A stretch of DNA of 64,000 nucleotides from Streptomyces sp. SA15 (GTDB lineage Bacteria > Actinomycetota > Actinomycetes > Streptomycetales > Streptomycetaceae): the NCBI RefSeq assembly GCF_002291145.1, contig NZ_NTGE01000077.1:1-64000 (forward strand). The letters run 5' to 3'. This document shows, piece by piece, positions 9,178-17,336 of the stretch. Below the pieces are notes generated by a model, which ran no database searches, was not told where the DNA came from, and saw only the letters and a list, made by a program, of their open reading frames with translations. How positions within the stretch are numbered: position 1 is the stretch's first letter; each line of letters opens with the position of its first letter. The position numbers were made by a program, and so were the translations under genes.

Positions 9178-9639
9178 ATGTCGCCCAAGATCGCGGACCG
9201 CGAGGCCGTCTACTTCCCGAGGCTCGCTGCGGAGCGTCTGGACATCGCCCTGTGCCGGGCCTCGACCGCCGTCGCCCGCGCGGCAGAAGCCCGGGCGAAC
9301 GAGTCGGGGATCGGCGTCGGGCAGCATCTGGTGCTCAAGATGCTCGCTGAGGTCGGCCCTTGTTCGCAGCGTGTCCTGAGTGACGAACTGCGTATCGACC
9401 GCAGCGTCATGGTGGGCATCTGCGACGGCCTGGAACGGGCGGGGCACGTACGACGCGAGCGGGACGCGGGCGATCGCCGCGCCTACGCCGTCACCCTCAC
9501 CGACTCCGGCCGACGACTGCTCGCCCGCGCCGAGGAGGCCGTCCCCGGATTTCTCGACGACACCTTCAAGGACCTCACCTCAGCCGAACGCGAGCAACTC
9601 TCGGTGCTGCTCGGCAAGCTCCTACAGATCCATCCCTGA
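9178..9639 (+). CDS. MarR family transcriptional regulator
   Basis: 153-residue winged-helix repressor. The start ATG 9178 is chosen over GTG 9145 because a GAAGGAGGT site lies at 9162-9170. The recognition region reads VLSDELRIDRSVMVGICDGLERAGHVRRERD followed by the wing DRRAYAVTLTDSGRRLL, both typical of MarR. It diverges from the exporter-nitroreductase operon across two matching operators, so it most likely represses both transcripts and is released by a ligand the exporter removes. Confidence 0.88.
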   Translation: MSPKIADREAVYFPRLAAERLDIALCRASTAVARAAEARANESGIGVGQHLVLKMLAEVGPCSQRVLSDELRIDRSVMVGICDGLERAGHVRRERDAGDRRAYAVTLTDSGRRLLARAEEAVPGFLDDTFKDLTSAEREQLSVLLGKLLQIHP

Positions 9640-9744
9640 AGCAAGTGAGCCGTTTTCCAACCTCTCTAGCCGCTCGGCCAGTTGGGCTGACAAGCGAGTG
9701 AGCCCCTGGTAAATGGGTTTTCGACCAAGAAGACCCGTCTCCAC

Positions 9745-9815
9745 CAGGGGCTTCGTGTGCTTGTCCACCCGTCCGGGCTCGACCTGTCCTGCTCTGCCCT
9801 GCGCTTAGGTCACAG
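9745..9815 (+). pseudogene. Probable transposase N-terminal remnant
   Basis: One frame reads VLVHPSGLDLSCSALRLGHS. This resembles the opening of a Streptomyces transposase family (LVYPSGIDVSSSTLRYL) as I remember it. The similarity ends after about 20 codons and no downstream domain is present. The assignment rests on a short match only. Confidence 0.4.
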
Positions 9816-10153
9816 CCAACGAACCGCATCTCTATGCGGTTACATCCCTTGCTACGACGTCGACCGGGACGCCTGCGTCGCGCGACTCCAACAAATGAGC
9901 CGGTCGGAGGTCTCTTCGTGAGGCTGGGTCCACAACCCGCACGCCCTGAGCAGCGGCAGCCGCCGCACGGACGCCCGTCCTCTGCGCCTCGTCCTTGTGA
10001 CGAGAGGGCGGGCGGGTGACGGCCTTTGGGTGAATTCCGGGCTGCTGACCAGTACCGCGGGAGCGTCTGGTCATGTCCCGTCGGGCGGTGTAGCGACCTG
10101 GACTGGCGAACTCCGGATGGCCGGCACGAGGCCGACGACCGGGATCAAGGGGG

Positions 10154-10231
10154 AATTGGCAGATCTGTTCCACCCCCGCGAAGGAAAACCCCAGGTGAGG
10201 TGGCCGTGCCAGTGGAACAGATCTGCCAATT
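10154..10231. repeat. Dispersed palindromic repeat, copy 1
   Basis: A 20-bp perfect inverted repeat: the left arm AATTGGCAGATCTGTTCCAC at 10154-10173 pairs with 10212-10231. The 38-nt asymmetric centre contains GCGAAGGAAAACCCC and AGGTGAGGTGG. Copies 2 and 3 lie at 19070-19147 and 29368-29445. Copy 2 is in the opposite orientation as judged by the centre. Confidence 0.9.
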
Positions 10232-10382
10232 ACTGGGTGAGCGTCCGGGCTCCCGCGCAGACGCGTCGTGCCCCGGGGCCGCGGCCTCGTGCAGCCGCCC
10301 GGACTCCGGCAGTCCAGATGGCTACACCACGCGGCGGGACGCCACCCAGCGTCTGGTCACTCTGGCTCTGAAACGGAGCGCG

Positions 10383-10643
10383 TCAGTCGCCGGACTGCTG
10401 CTCATGCCGATGGGTCCCACGGGCAAGCTCTTGCAGGATGTCGTGCTCAGTCTTCCCGGTCATCCGGGCCATCGTCCGCAGCAGCTGGGCGCACAGGGCC
10501 GCAGTGCCATCCATGAGGGTCTCGGTCGCCATGGGGTCCTCGCGTCGCCGTTCGGCGACGTACGCCGACAGCAGGTCGTCTCCGGACACGTAGGCGGTCA
10601 TGAACTCGATGCCGGCGCGGATGCGGTCGTAGTCGCTACTCAT
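10383..10643 (-). CDS. Small hypothetical protein
   Basis: 86 residues from ATG 10643 (MSSDYDRIRAGIEFM); an in-frame start 30 bp upstream also exists. It is helical in appearance, without transmembrane segments, and ends in a His/Gln-rich tail. No family recognised. It lies between the palindrome copy 1 region and a fragment of a ThDP-enzyme gene, in an area with few intact genes, so it could itself be a leftover. Confidence 0.45.
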   Translation of the reverse strand: MSSDYDRIRAGIEFMTAYVSGDDLLSAYVAERRREDPMATETLMDGTAALCAQLLRTMARMTGKTEHDILQELARGTHRHEQQSGD

Positions 10644-10756
10644 GGGCCGAACGATCGCATAGAAGGCCGCCACGGTTGAGGAGTACCCCGCCGATGGGAC
10701 CCCTCAGCGACGTCCGGTCAGCCGACCTTGGAGTCGGTGAGGCCGCCGCCGCGCCG

Positions 10757-10822
10757 CCCGCCCGGCGATTGTCGCGGGCAGGGGAGTACGGGCGGACGCC
10801 TCGGGCAGCTTCGGAACTCGCC
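10757..10822 (+). pseudogene. Fragment of a ThDP-enzyme gene (middle part)
   Basis: This stretch closely matches 4490-4562 of the ThDP-enzyme gene (for example GCCCGGCGAT and TACGGGCGGACGCCTCGGGC in both), with a 3-nt gap. No start or remaining domain is present. A second fragment, of the 3' end, lies at 12852-12996 in the same orientation. Confidence 0.75.
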
Positions 10823-10845
10823 GTCCTGCTCTGCTGGTCGGTGCA

Positions 10846-11298
10846 CTACTCGCGAACCGGAAGCACGCTCAGTCTCTTCTCGGCCGTTTCCCGGGGAGCG
10901 ATCACGTTTCGGTAGTGGTGATCCAAGGCCAGGATGACCGGCTGCGGCAATGCCCACGCCAAGGCGGCGTTGACCGCATCGGTCAAGCCGATGGCGTCGT
11001 GATCCGCGTACGTCCGCATCAGATGCTCGGCTTCGTCCAGGAGCGGCCACCCAACGGTGGCGAGCTTGAGTCGGTCCGTGCTCGCCCAGGCGCGCATACT
11101 GGCCAGAGCGTCCGCGGCGGCCTTACCGCTGATCTTCGTGGTGAGGTGGTAGTCCAGTTCGGCGAGGACGAACGGTGACACCACGAGACGGTCGACCAAG
11201 GAGAGTGCCTGAACGCAGGGCTCGTGGCGATCGTCCTTGCGGTTGTAGACGGCGAGGAGAACCGACGTGTCCGCCACGGCGAACGAGTGACGCTTCAA
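10846..11298 (-). CDS. PIN-domain toxin (VapC-like)
   Basis: 150-residue PIN-domain protein, probably a metal-dependent ribonuclease. Acidic residues in the expected places are Asp10 (VADTS), Glu47 (VLAELDYH), Asp107 (GLTDAVNAALA) and Asp126 (LALDHHYRN). The start overlaps the stop of the upstream antitoxin-like gene by 4 bp, the classical toxin-antitoxin arrangement. The target RNA is unknown. Confidence 0.85.
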   Translation of the reverse strand: MKRHSFAVADTSVLLAVYNRKDDRHEPCVQALSLVDRLVVSPFVLAELDYHLTTKISGKAAADALASMRAWASTDRLKLATVGWPLLDEAEHLMRTYADHDAIGLTDAVNAALAWALPQPVILALDHHYRNVIAPRETAEKRLSVLPVRE

Positions 11299-11594
11299 CG
11301 GTCGCCTTCCTCGAACAGGTTCTTGCCGGAGGTGTCGGCCAAGTCGGAAGGACCGTCGAACATCGCGCGCTTCAGCGCTGCCATCGCTTCCGGGTCCTCG
11401 CCCAAGGCGGACGAGAAGGACAGCGGGATCCCGCGGGCGATGTGGTCCAGAGCAACCTGTTCCGGGGTACGCCCCTCCAGCAGCGCGAGGGTACGCAGGG
11501 TCTCAGCTTCGCTGCCGGTGTAGGTGAGGGTCACAGAGATGGCATCTTCCTGCGGGGCCGAGTGGTCGGGTGGGGGAGTGGAGGCGTCGGCCAC
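11295..11594 (-). CDS. Probable antitoxin of the PIN toxin
   Basis: 99-residue protein directly upstream of, and overlapping, the PIN-domain gene. It has a short strand VTLTYTGSEAETLRTLALLEGRTPEQVALDHIARG region suggestive of a ribbon-helix-helix-like N-terminal half, then an acidic C-terminal part (AMFDGPSDLADTSGKNLFEEGDR) suited to wrapping the toxin. Function is inferred from position, size and layout; the sequence family is not certain. Confidence 0.7.
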   Translation of the reverse strand: MADASTPPPDHSAPQEDAISVTLTYTGSEAETLRTLALLEGRTPEQVALDHIARGIPLSFSSALGEDPEAMAALKRAMFDGPSDLADTSGKNLFEEGDR

Positions 11595-11603
11595 GGGGTC
11601 TCC

Positions 11604-12089
11604 TCAGGTGCGCTGTTCGACGGGATGCGCGTAGATTCCGACAGTATCGCCGTAGTGCCTGGGCTCACCGACGCACAGCCAGTTCCGCCCAGGTCGCCTT
11701 ACCGATTCCGTGAAGGCGCGGGCAGCATCCCCAGCGTTCAGCCAGAGCCTGTACGAGGGCGAGGCCGCGGCCATGGTGGCTGGGCGGAGCTCCGGACGAG
11801 CGTTACTCGCATCGGCCACCTCCACCCGCAGGCGTCCGTCGTAATGGGCGAAGCGCACGCCGATTTCCCGCCCGGCCGGAGACCGCGCGTGCTGGACAGA
11901 GTTGGCGACCAGTTCCGAGAGCAACAGTTCGGCGGTGTGGGCGACTTCGCCCTCGATCTTCCAGTCGGCGAGCTGTGTGCGCAGCAGCACGCGGGCGCGT
12001 CCGGCGCTGCGCGGGCTGCGGGCAAGCTGCCACTGAGCCTTCTGCATGGCAGGGTTTGCGGGCTGTCCGGGTGCGGTGTGGGCTGACAC
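11604..12089 (-). CDS. Anti-sigma-type ATP-binding protein (HATPase_c_2), C-terminus frameshifted
   Basis: Histidine-kinase-like ATPase domain of the RsbW/SpoIIAB type. The N-box ELLLSELVANSVQHA and the VRVEVADAS-like D-box are present. After about residue 100 the frame gives unrelated sequence ending at 11604. The frame one base away gives HHGRGLALVQALAERWG then IGKATWAELAVRR and a stop at 11665-11667, which is the expected G-box and C-terminus. A single-base indel near 11770-11780 is therefore likely. GTG 12089 is chosen because of a GGAGG site at 12095-12099. Streptomyces has many such orphan ATPases. Confidence 0.75.
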   Translation of the reverse strand: MSAHTAPGQPANPAMQKAQWQLARSPRSAGRARVLLRTQLADWKIEGEVAHTAELLLSELVANSVQHARSPAGREIGVRFAHYDGRLRVEVADASNARPELRPATMAAASPSYRLWLNAGDAARAFTESVRRPGRNWLCVGEPRHYGDTVGIYAHPVEQRT

Positions 12090-12117
12090 GGAGACCTCCA
12101 CGGTAGAGAGCTGGAAT

Positions 12118-12702
12118 CAGGCGGAGGGTGTCGTCGAAGCGCGCAAGGGCGCCGGGGTGTTCGTACGGGACTTCAAGCCCATCCGGCGCCGCGGCATCGA
12201 GCGCCTCGCTCATGCACAGTGGGGAGCGGGGCAGCCCATCTGGTCGGCCGATGTCGCCGGCCGTGAACTCGTCGTGGACTCGGTCGAGGTGACCGAGGAA
12301 GACGCTTCGGCGGTGATCGCCGGCGTCCTGGGTCTGGCGGAAGGGGCGCGGGTCTGTGTGCGTCGGCGCCGCTACACCCTTGACGGCAAGCCGGTTCTTC
12401 TCGCCACGTCGTATCTGGCGGCAGACCTCGTCACCGGCACGCCGATCACGCAACCCGACACGGGACCCGGTGGCCTCTACGCCAGGCTGGAGGAACTCGG
12501 GCGCAAGCCGGTCCGCTTCCGTGAGGAGATCCGCTCCCGCATGCCGAGCGGAGACGAGGCCGAGCGGCTGGCGTTGCCGTCCGGTGTGCCCGTGGTGCTG
12601 ATCGCCAGGACCGCTTTCGATGCCCAGGGCGCTGCCGTCGAGGTGAACGACATGGTGTTGGACTCGGCCGCGTACGTACTGGAGTACGGCTTCGAGGCGT
12701 GA
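12118..12702 (+). pseudogene. GntR-family regulator lacking its DNA-binding head
   Basis: From about 12118 the frame reads AEGVVEARKGAGVFVRDFKPIRR, the wing that closes a GntR winged helix, followed by a complete-looking UTRA-type ligand domain (residues from ERLAHAQWG to VLDSAAYVLEYGFEA). The preceding helices that contact DNA are absent; the upstream sequence belongs to the start of the divergent ATPase gene. The frame is open from GTG/ATG codons at 12046 but that part is not GntR sequence. Either a pseudogene or a ligand domain without DNA binding. Confidence 0.75.
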
Positions 12703-13057
12703 GCTGCTGGAGCGCCCACCGCGGCAGTCTGCTTACACCGACCGAGAAGCGCCGGCGTCAGTGGACGGCCCATTCATCGGTTGGCGCTCAGTCAGCGTTG
12801 TAGCCCGGTCCTGGAACGACAGAGAACGCGCACGACAGGAGGACGTCCCCGACTCGTTGCGCCGGGGGTCCGGGGGCCCGTACGACCCCTGAGACCTTGG
12901 AGCAGGATCTTGCGAAGACGCTGGGCGTCACCGGGAGCGTCGGTGGTCGTTCTTCCGGTGGTGTTGCGGATGTTCGCGCCGACGCATCTGAGGTGACGGG
13001 CTGCGGCATCAAGCCCCCAGCATGCTCGGTCTGCAGTTGGCACAGGGAGGATCCGGC
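12703..13057. other. Gene-free stretch with a ThDP-gene echo
   Basis: No intact gene. It holds the 3'-end fragment of a ThDP-enzyme gene (12852-12996) and, just before 13058, the ribosome site of the VapB-like gene. Confidence 0.6.
12852..12996 (+). pseudogene. Fragment of a ThDP-enzyme gene (3' end)
   Basis: Matches 5373-5500 of the ThDP gene. The last 50 bases, encoding [17 protein letters not shown], are nearly identical at the nucleotide level; the start of the match is more diverged. A stop follows two codons after the match. It is on the same strand as the fragment at 10757-10822, about 2 kb away. Confidence 0.82.
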
Positions 13058-13267
13058 ATGGCGAACCTTTACCTGGAGATCGACGACGAAGTCCTCAGCG
13101 AGGCCGCGGAGGTACTGGGTACCAAGACCAAGCAGGACACCATCAATGCGGCCCTGCTCGATGTGGCCAAGCGCCACCGCAGACTGAAGGCGCTGGAGGA
13201 GCTGGCGACAATGGGCGAGGGTGGCGACTTCGACATCCTTCTCGACAAGGACAACTACCGTCGATGA
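13058..13267 (+). CDS. VapB-family antitoxin (orphan)
   Basis: 69 residues beginning MANLYLEIDDEVLSEAAEVLG, with TKTKQDTINAALLDVAKRHR as the ribbon-helix-helix core. A GGGAGG site precedes ATG 13058. The stop overlaps an ATG in the usual VapBC fashion, but only a scar of the toxin follows. It may still regulate itself or cross-talk with other toxins; this is inference. Confidence 0.82.
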   Translation: MANLYLEIDDEVLSEAAEVLGTKTKQDTINAALLDVAKRHRRLKALEELATMGEGGDFDILLDKDNYRR

Positions 13268-13385
13268 GCCTGATGACGTCCGAGCTGTAGGTGCATTACG
13301 ACGCGGACTTCGAGACGGTGGCGAAGGTGACGGGCCGGTCCGCACGCTGCGCCGGCCCGGCACCTTGGTGCACGAGCTCCCTACC
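13264..13385 (+). pseudogene. VapC toxin scar
   Basis: After ATG 13264 only eight codons (MSLMTSEL) precede a TAG at 13288. The frame then continues VHYDADFETVAKVTGRSA, which matches the C-terminal end of VapC toxins (HYD.DF..IA.VTG). The whole catalytic PIN core is missing, so the toxin is inactive by deletion. Confidence 0.7.
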
Positions 13386-14184
13386 AGATCGCCTCGACCC
13401 ACTCCGGGTGGTCGATGAACGGGTTGCGGTTCTTCTGGTAGGTGTCGTAGATGAGCTGGTTGCGGCGTTCCTCGAAGGCGTCCGGCGGGTCCTCGTCGTT
13501 CCACTGCTTCAGGACCGAGAGGCGGCCGTGGAGGGGGACGCTGCCGTTGGTGACGGCGTCGTTGGGCTCGAGGTCGGGCCAGCTGTCGTCGCCCTCGTAG
13601 CGGACCGCCATGTAGAGGATCATGCGGGCCACGTCGCCCTTGACGGCGTCGCGGGGCTCGAAGGAGTTGGAGTCGGTGAGGCTGCCGCCGGAGTTGGTGA
13701 AGCTGCTGCCGCCGTTGTCGAAGTCCTTGTTGCCGCGGATGCTGTTGACCTGCACGTCCTCGGGGCGCAGGTGGTGCAGGTCCGTGCCGGGGCCGGCCGA
13801 GGTGCCGAAGTCGCCGTGGGACTGGGCCCACACGTGCTCGCGGTTCCAGTTGCCGGTGTTGCCGCCGTTCAGGGACTTGCTGCGAGAGATCCCGGAGTAG
13901 AGCAGCTTGACGTTGTTGCTGTTGTTCGGGTCCTGGTCGGTCGCCTTCAGCGCTTCCCAGACGGCCGAGTACGAGAGCTTCGTCTGGGGGGTGATGATCG
14001 TGTGCAGGGCCGACTTCAGGCTGGTACCCGTCTTGCCGATCGCGTTCTTGTAGTACGTCGAGTCGTACGCGGTGGTCGTGGCCACGGCCGGGGTTGCGGT
14101 CAGGGCCGGGGCGGTCAGGCCGACCAGTACGGCGGCGGTGGTCAGCGCCACGGGCTTCCAGCGGCGTATGCGTGTCGCCAGCAT
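13381..14184 (-). CDS. Secreted endonuclease I family nuclease
   Basis: 267 residues with a signal peptide (RIRRWKPVALTTAAVLVGLTAPAL then ALTATPAVA) and the endonuclease I core. The metal/His motif NREHVWAQSHGD near residue 120 and DLHHLRPEDVQVNSIRGNKDF are typical of the NucM/EndA fold. It should degrade extracellular DNA or RNA. ATG 14184 is chosen so that the signal peptide is N-terminal; the frame extends upstream to 14259 without signal features. Confidence 0.87.
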   Translation of the reverse strand: MLATRIRRWKPVALTTAAVLVGLTAPALTATPAVATTTAYDSTYYKNAIGKTGTSLKSALHTIITPQTKLSYSAVWEALKATDQDPNNSNNVKLLYSGISRSKSLNGGNTGNWNREHVWAQSHGDFGTSAGPGTDLHHLRPEDVQVNSIRGNKDFDNGGSSFTNSGGSLTDSNSFEPRDAVKGDVARMILYMAVRYEGDDSWPDLEPNDAVTNGSVPLHGRLSVLKQWNDEDPPDAFEERRNQLIYDTYQKNRNPFIDHPEWVEAIW

Positions 14185-14330
14185 GTGGGGTGTCCCATCT
14201 ACGCGGGTTGAATGGAGGCGGCAAACGGGAGAGTGACATGGACATGTGGCCGTGTCCATGGATGCTGCATGTCGATCAGGTGACCGGAAGTGGCAAATCG
14301 CCTCTTGTCTACGCGAGTTGACACGCCGAA

Positions 14331-14358
14331 ACGGCCCCCGGCGAAGGCCGGGGGCCGT
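14331..14358 (-). terminator. Strong stem-loop terminator
   Basis: Perfect 12-bp stem ACGGCCCCCGGC with GAAG loop. It sits about 100 bp downstream of the minus-strand gene ending at 14461 and would separate it from the nuclease promoter. There is no U-run, as is common in Streptomyces. Confidence 0.75.
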
Positions 14359-14460
14359 TGTGCGTGGAGCCGGTCCGGTGTCAGCCGAGAGCCTGGCTAC
14401 CGCCAGTCTCGGAAACCTTTCGACAGGTATGCAGACGGCTCTCAGTTGGCCACACCTCGT

Positions 14461-14874
14461 CTACGCCTGGATCCACCGCCTCAGCGCCTCGACCGTGTCA
14501 TCCGGCGTCGCGTTGAAGCACAACCGGATCCCGGGCGCCGCCTCGGTGAGGAGGTTGACCAGCCGCTCGAACAGCAGGGTGTTCTCCGGCAGCATCCGTA
14601 CGCCACCGCCGATCATCGCCAAGCCGAACGCGTGCTCCTGGAGCTGCTCCCGGACGGTCGCCTCGGCGCGGTCCGGAGAGATGTCGATCAGGCACGGAAC
14701 AGCATCGAACCCCGCTTCGCGCAGCGCCGCGTTCGCCGCCTCGATCCGGGCAGTGAGCACCGCCTCGTCGACACCGTCGGGCATCCGGCTGTAGTCGAGC
14801 GCACTCGGATGCAGACCGATGGACAGTACCTTCGTGTCGCCCGGCAACGGAGTCGAGGTCGACGGTCGGCCCAT
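14461..14874 (-). CDS. Hypothetical protein
   Basis: 137 residues from ATG 14874, which follows an AGAGGAA site; ATG 14895 is an alternative. The sequence alternates strands and helices (KVLSIGLHPSALD, then FDAVPCLIDISPDRAEATVREQL, then FGLAMIGGGVRMLPEN) and looks like a small Rossmann-like or receiver-like fold, but catalytic residues are not identifiable. It has no evident partner genes and ends at a strong terminator. Confidence 0.7.
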   Translation of the reverse strand: MGRPSTSTPLPGDTKVLSIGLHPSALDYSRMPDGVDEAVLTARIEAANAALREAGFDAVPCLIDISPDRAEATVREQLQEHAFGLAMIGGGVRMLPENTLLFERLVNLLTEAAPGIRLCFNATPDDTVEALRRWIQA

Positions 14875-15062
14875 GGACGGTTCCTCTCTGCTCATGTCAC
14901 GCTGATCTCCCCGGTGTATCACGGAAGTTGGGCAGAGGGTGCTCGGTTCGAGATCGGCAGATGATCTCGGCCTGCGCCCCCGGCACCCCGGCGCCAACGA
15001 CCCGCTGGTGTGTGGACGGCTCCCGAGCGCAGCTCAGATCCACAGATCTTGACAATTACTCG

Positions 15063-17246
15063 TCAGCCGACGTCCGAAGCGTCCAGGCGGTAGATCGTCG
15101 ACTGGTCGCTCTGCGAGGAGGAGGCCGAGTCGGAGCTCGCGCCGGCGCTGTACTCGCTCTCCTTCACCGCCGTCCCGTTCTTCTGCACCCACTCCGTGAC
15201 CTCGGAGCTGACGTCGGACCCGCCGCCGGGACCGCCGCCCATGCCGCCCCCACCGATCTGGATGTAGTGCAGCTCGCCCTTCTTCACCAGCTCCTTCAGC
15301 TTGGCCAGGGTCATCGCCTTGTCGCTGCCGGACCAGCCCCACATGGAGATGACGGGCTCGCCGCTGCTCAGGATCAGCTGCGCCGCGCTCTGCGAACTCG
15401 ACACCGCCAGCAGCCACTTGGCGCCGTCCTGGTGCTTCTCGAGGTACGAGACGAGCTCGCTGCTCGCGCCGCCCATGCCCCCGCCGAAGCCGCCACCATT
15501 GCCGCCACCCACGCCGCTGGGCTGCCCACCGGTGCCGCTCTGGTCTTCGGGCAGCTCGCCGTTGCCACCGCCGGGCACCATCTGACCGCCGCCCGGCGTC
15601 TCGCCGTTCTGCCCCTGCTGCCCTCCCGGGAAGCCGCCCGCCTGACCGGCCTGCGTACCCCCCGGCATCTCACCGCCCCCGAAGCCACCCCGGCCGCCGC
15701 CCCCACCGCCCGGGCCACCGAAGCCGCCCCCCGTAGAAGGCCCGGCCGTCGGGTTCGTACCGCCCATGCCGCCTCCGCCCCCCGAACCGGACGGCACCGA
15801 CCAGGCGTACGCCGTCGGCCCCGCGACCGCCGCGACGATCGCCGCCGCCACCGAAGCCGCCAGCAGCCGCGCCCGATTGCCGGAGCGGAAGACCAACAGC
15901 CCCACGATCGCCAGCGCCATGACCGCCGCGATCGTCGGCCACAGCCAGGTGTACCAGCCGGAAGCGCGGCGCAGGAGTACGACGGCCCAGAGCGCCGTCA
16001 CCGCCAGGCCCGCCGGCAGCACCCACGCCCACCGCCCGTCCGTCCGGAACGCACGCAGCAGCATCACTCCACCCCCACCGCACAGCGCCGCGATACCGGG
16101 CGCGAGCGCGGTCGTGTAGTACGGGTGCATCGTGCCCTCGGCCATGGCGAAGGTCAGGTAGTGCAGGACCGTCCAGCCGCCCCACAGCACCAGCGCGGCG
16201 CGCGTCAGGTCCGTACGCGGAGCGCGCCCGCACAGCACCAGACCGCCGACGCACGCGATCGCCGCGAAGGGGATCAGCCAGGAGATCTGGCCGCCGAGGA
16301 TGTCGTTGAAGAGCCGGCCCAGGCCCGCCGTGCCGGAGAAGCCGCCGCCTCCGCCACCACCGCCCCCGCCGTTGCCCTCGCCGCCGAAGATCCGGCCCAG
16401 GCCGTTGTAGCCCATGATCAGGTTCCAGGCGGTGCCGTCCGTCGAGCCGCCGATGTACGGCCGCTCGGAGGCGGGCACGAGGGAGACCGCAGCCGCCCAC
16501 CAGAAGCTGGAGACCGCGAGCGCGACGGCCGCGATCAGCAGGTTCACGATCCGCCTCGCCGGCTTGGGTTTGGCCGCGTACAGGTAGACGGCGAAGACGG
16601 CCGGCAGCGCGATGTACCCCTGCAGCATCTTGGTGTTGAACGCCAGCCCGAAGCACACCGCTGAGCCGACCAGCGGCAGCAACCTGCCGTTGTGGACCGC
16701 CCGCAGGGCCAGCGCCGCACCGCCGACCATCAGCAGGACCAGCAGCGTGTCGGGGTTGTTGTCGCGGTTGATGGCGACCGTGATCGGGGTCAGGGCGAGG
16801 ACCAGCGCGGCGACGGCCGCGGCCGCGTGCCCGAACACCCGCTTCACGGACGAGTGCAGGATCCAGATCGTGCCGAGCGCGGCCACGATCATCGGCGCCA
16901 TCATCTGCCAGGTGCCGTACCCGAAGATCCGGCACGACAGGCCCATGACCATCAGCGCGAGCGGTGGCTTGTCGACGGTGAGGAAGTTGCCCGCGTCGAG
17001 CGAGCCGAAGAACCAGGCCTTCCAGCTCTGCGTGCCGCTCAGCACAGCCGCGCTGTAGAAGCTGTTGAGGCTGGAGGAGGACAGGTTCCAGGAGTAGAGC
17101 ACCGCCGCCAGGATCAGGATCGCGATCAGGGCGGGGAGGGACCAGCGTGGTGCCTTGTCCGGGGGCACCGCAGGTGGAGCCGCCGACGGCACGTCGGGGG
17201 TCGGGGGCACGGTCGTGTGGGGATGGGGATCGGTGGCTGATGTCAC
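15063..17246 (-). CDS. GT39-type membrane glycosyltransferase (ArnT-like)
   Basis: About 727 residues from GTG 17246; a TTG at 17327 would add 27 residues. Polytopic membrane protein. The N-terminal AGNFLTVDKPPLALMVMG loop carries the acidic residue and DKPP motif typical of ArnT/PMT lipid-linked sugar transferases, and INRDNNPDTLL is the second conserved loop. Two Gly-rich tracts stand out: a run of ten glycines near residue 305 and a roughly 110-residue Gly/Pro/Gln-rich region before the last globular domain. It probably transfers a sugar from a polyprenyl phosphate at the outer face of the membrane. Confidence 0.85.
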   Translation of the reverse strand: MTSATDPHPHTTVPPTPDVPSAAPPAVPPDKAPRWSLPALIAILILAAVLYSWNLSSSSLNSFYSAAVLSGTQSWKAWFFGSLDAGNFLTVDKPPLALMVMGLSCRIFGYGTWQMMAPMIVAALGTIWILHSSVKRVFGHAAAAVAALVLALTPITVAINRDNNPDTLLVLLMVGGAALALRAVHNGRLLPLVGSAVCFGLAFNTKMLQGYIALPAVFAVYLYAAKPKPARRIVNLLIAAVALAVSSFWWAAAVSLVPASERPYIGGSTDGTAWNLIMGYNGLGRIFGGEGNGGGGGGGGGGFSGTAGLGRLFNDILGGQISWLIPFAAIACVGGLVLCGRAPRTDLTRAALVLWGGWTVLHYLTFAMAEGTMHPYYTTALAPGIAALCGGGGVMLLRAFRTDGRWAWVLPAGLAVTALWAVVLLRRASGWYTWLWPTIAAVMALAIVGLLVFRSGNRARLLAASVAAAIVAAVAGPTAYAWSVPSGSGGGGGMGGTNPTAGPSTGGGFGGPGGGGGGRGGFGGGEMPGGTQAGQAGGFPGGQQGQNGETPGGGQMVPGGGNGELPEDQSGTGGQPSGVGGGNGGGFGGGMGGASSELVSYLEKHQDGAKWLLAVSSSQSAAQLILSSGEPVISMWGWSGSDKAMTLAKLKELVKKGELHYIQIGGGGMGGGPGGGSDVSSEVTEWVQKNGTAVKESEYSAGASSDSASSSQSDQSTIYRLDASDVG

Positions 17247-17336
17247 CCGGGCATCGTGTGCGGCGGGGGTGGGTGCGGGCTGTGCCGGGCCTGGCGCTTT
17301 CCTGTGGATTCTCAAAGGAGTCCGCAAAGTGGGTGC

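Larger units (their letters stand above)
9640..10382. other. Gene-free stretch with mobile-element debris
   Basis: No intact gene. It contains a probable transposase N-terminal scrap (9745-9815), the first copy of the dispersed palindrome (10154-10231), and diverged inverted arms on both sides of that palindrome (about 10067-10117 and 10308-10356). A 12-nt direct repeat AGCGTCTGGTCA occurs at 10062-10073 and 10348-10359. Confidence 0.6.

Noticed and set aside
13291..14211. 306-codon plus-strand gene starting in the VapC scar
   Set aside because: After the VapC end it runs antisense to the nuclease gene and has Val/Gly-rich shadow composition.
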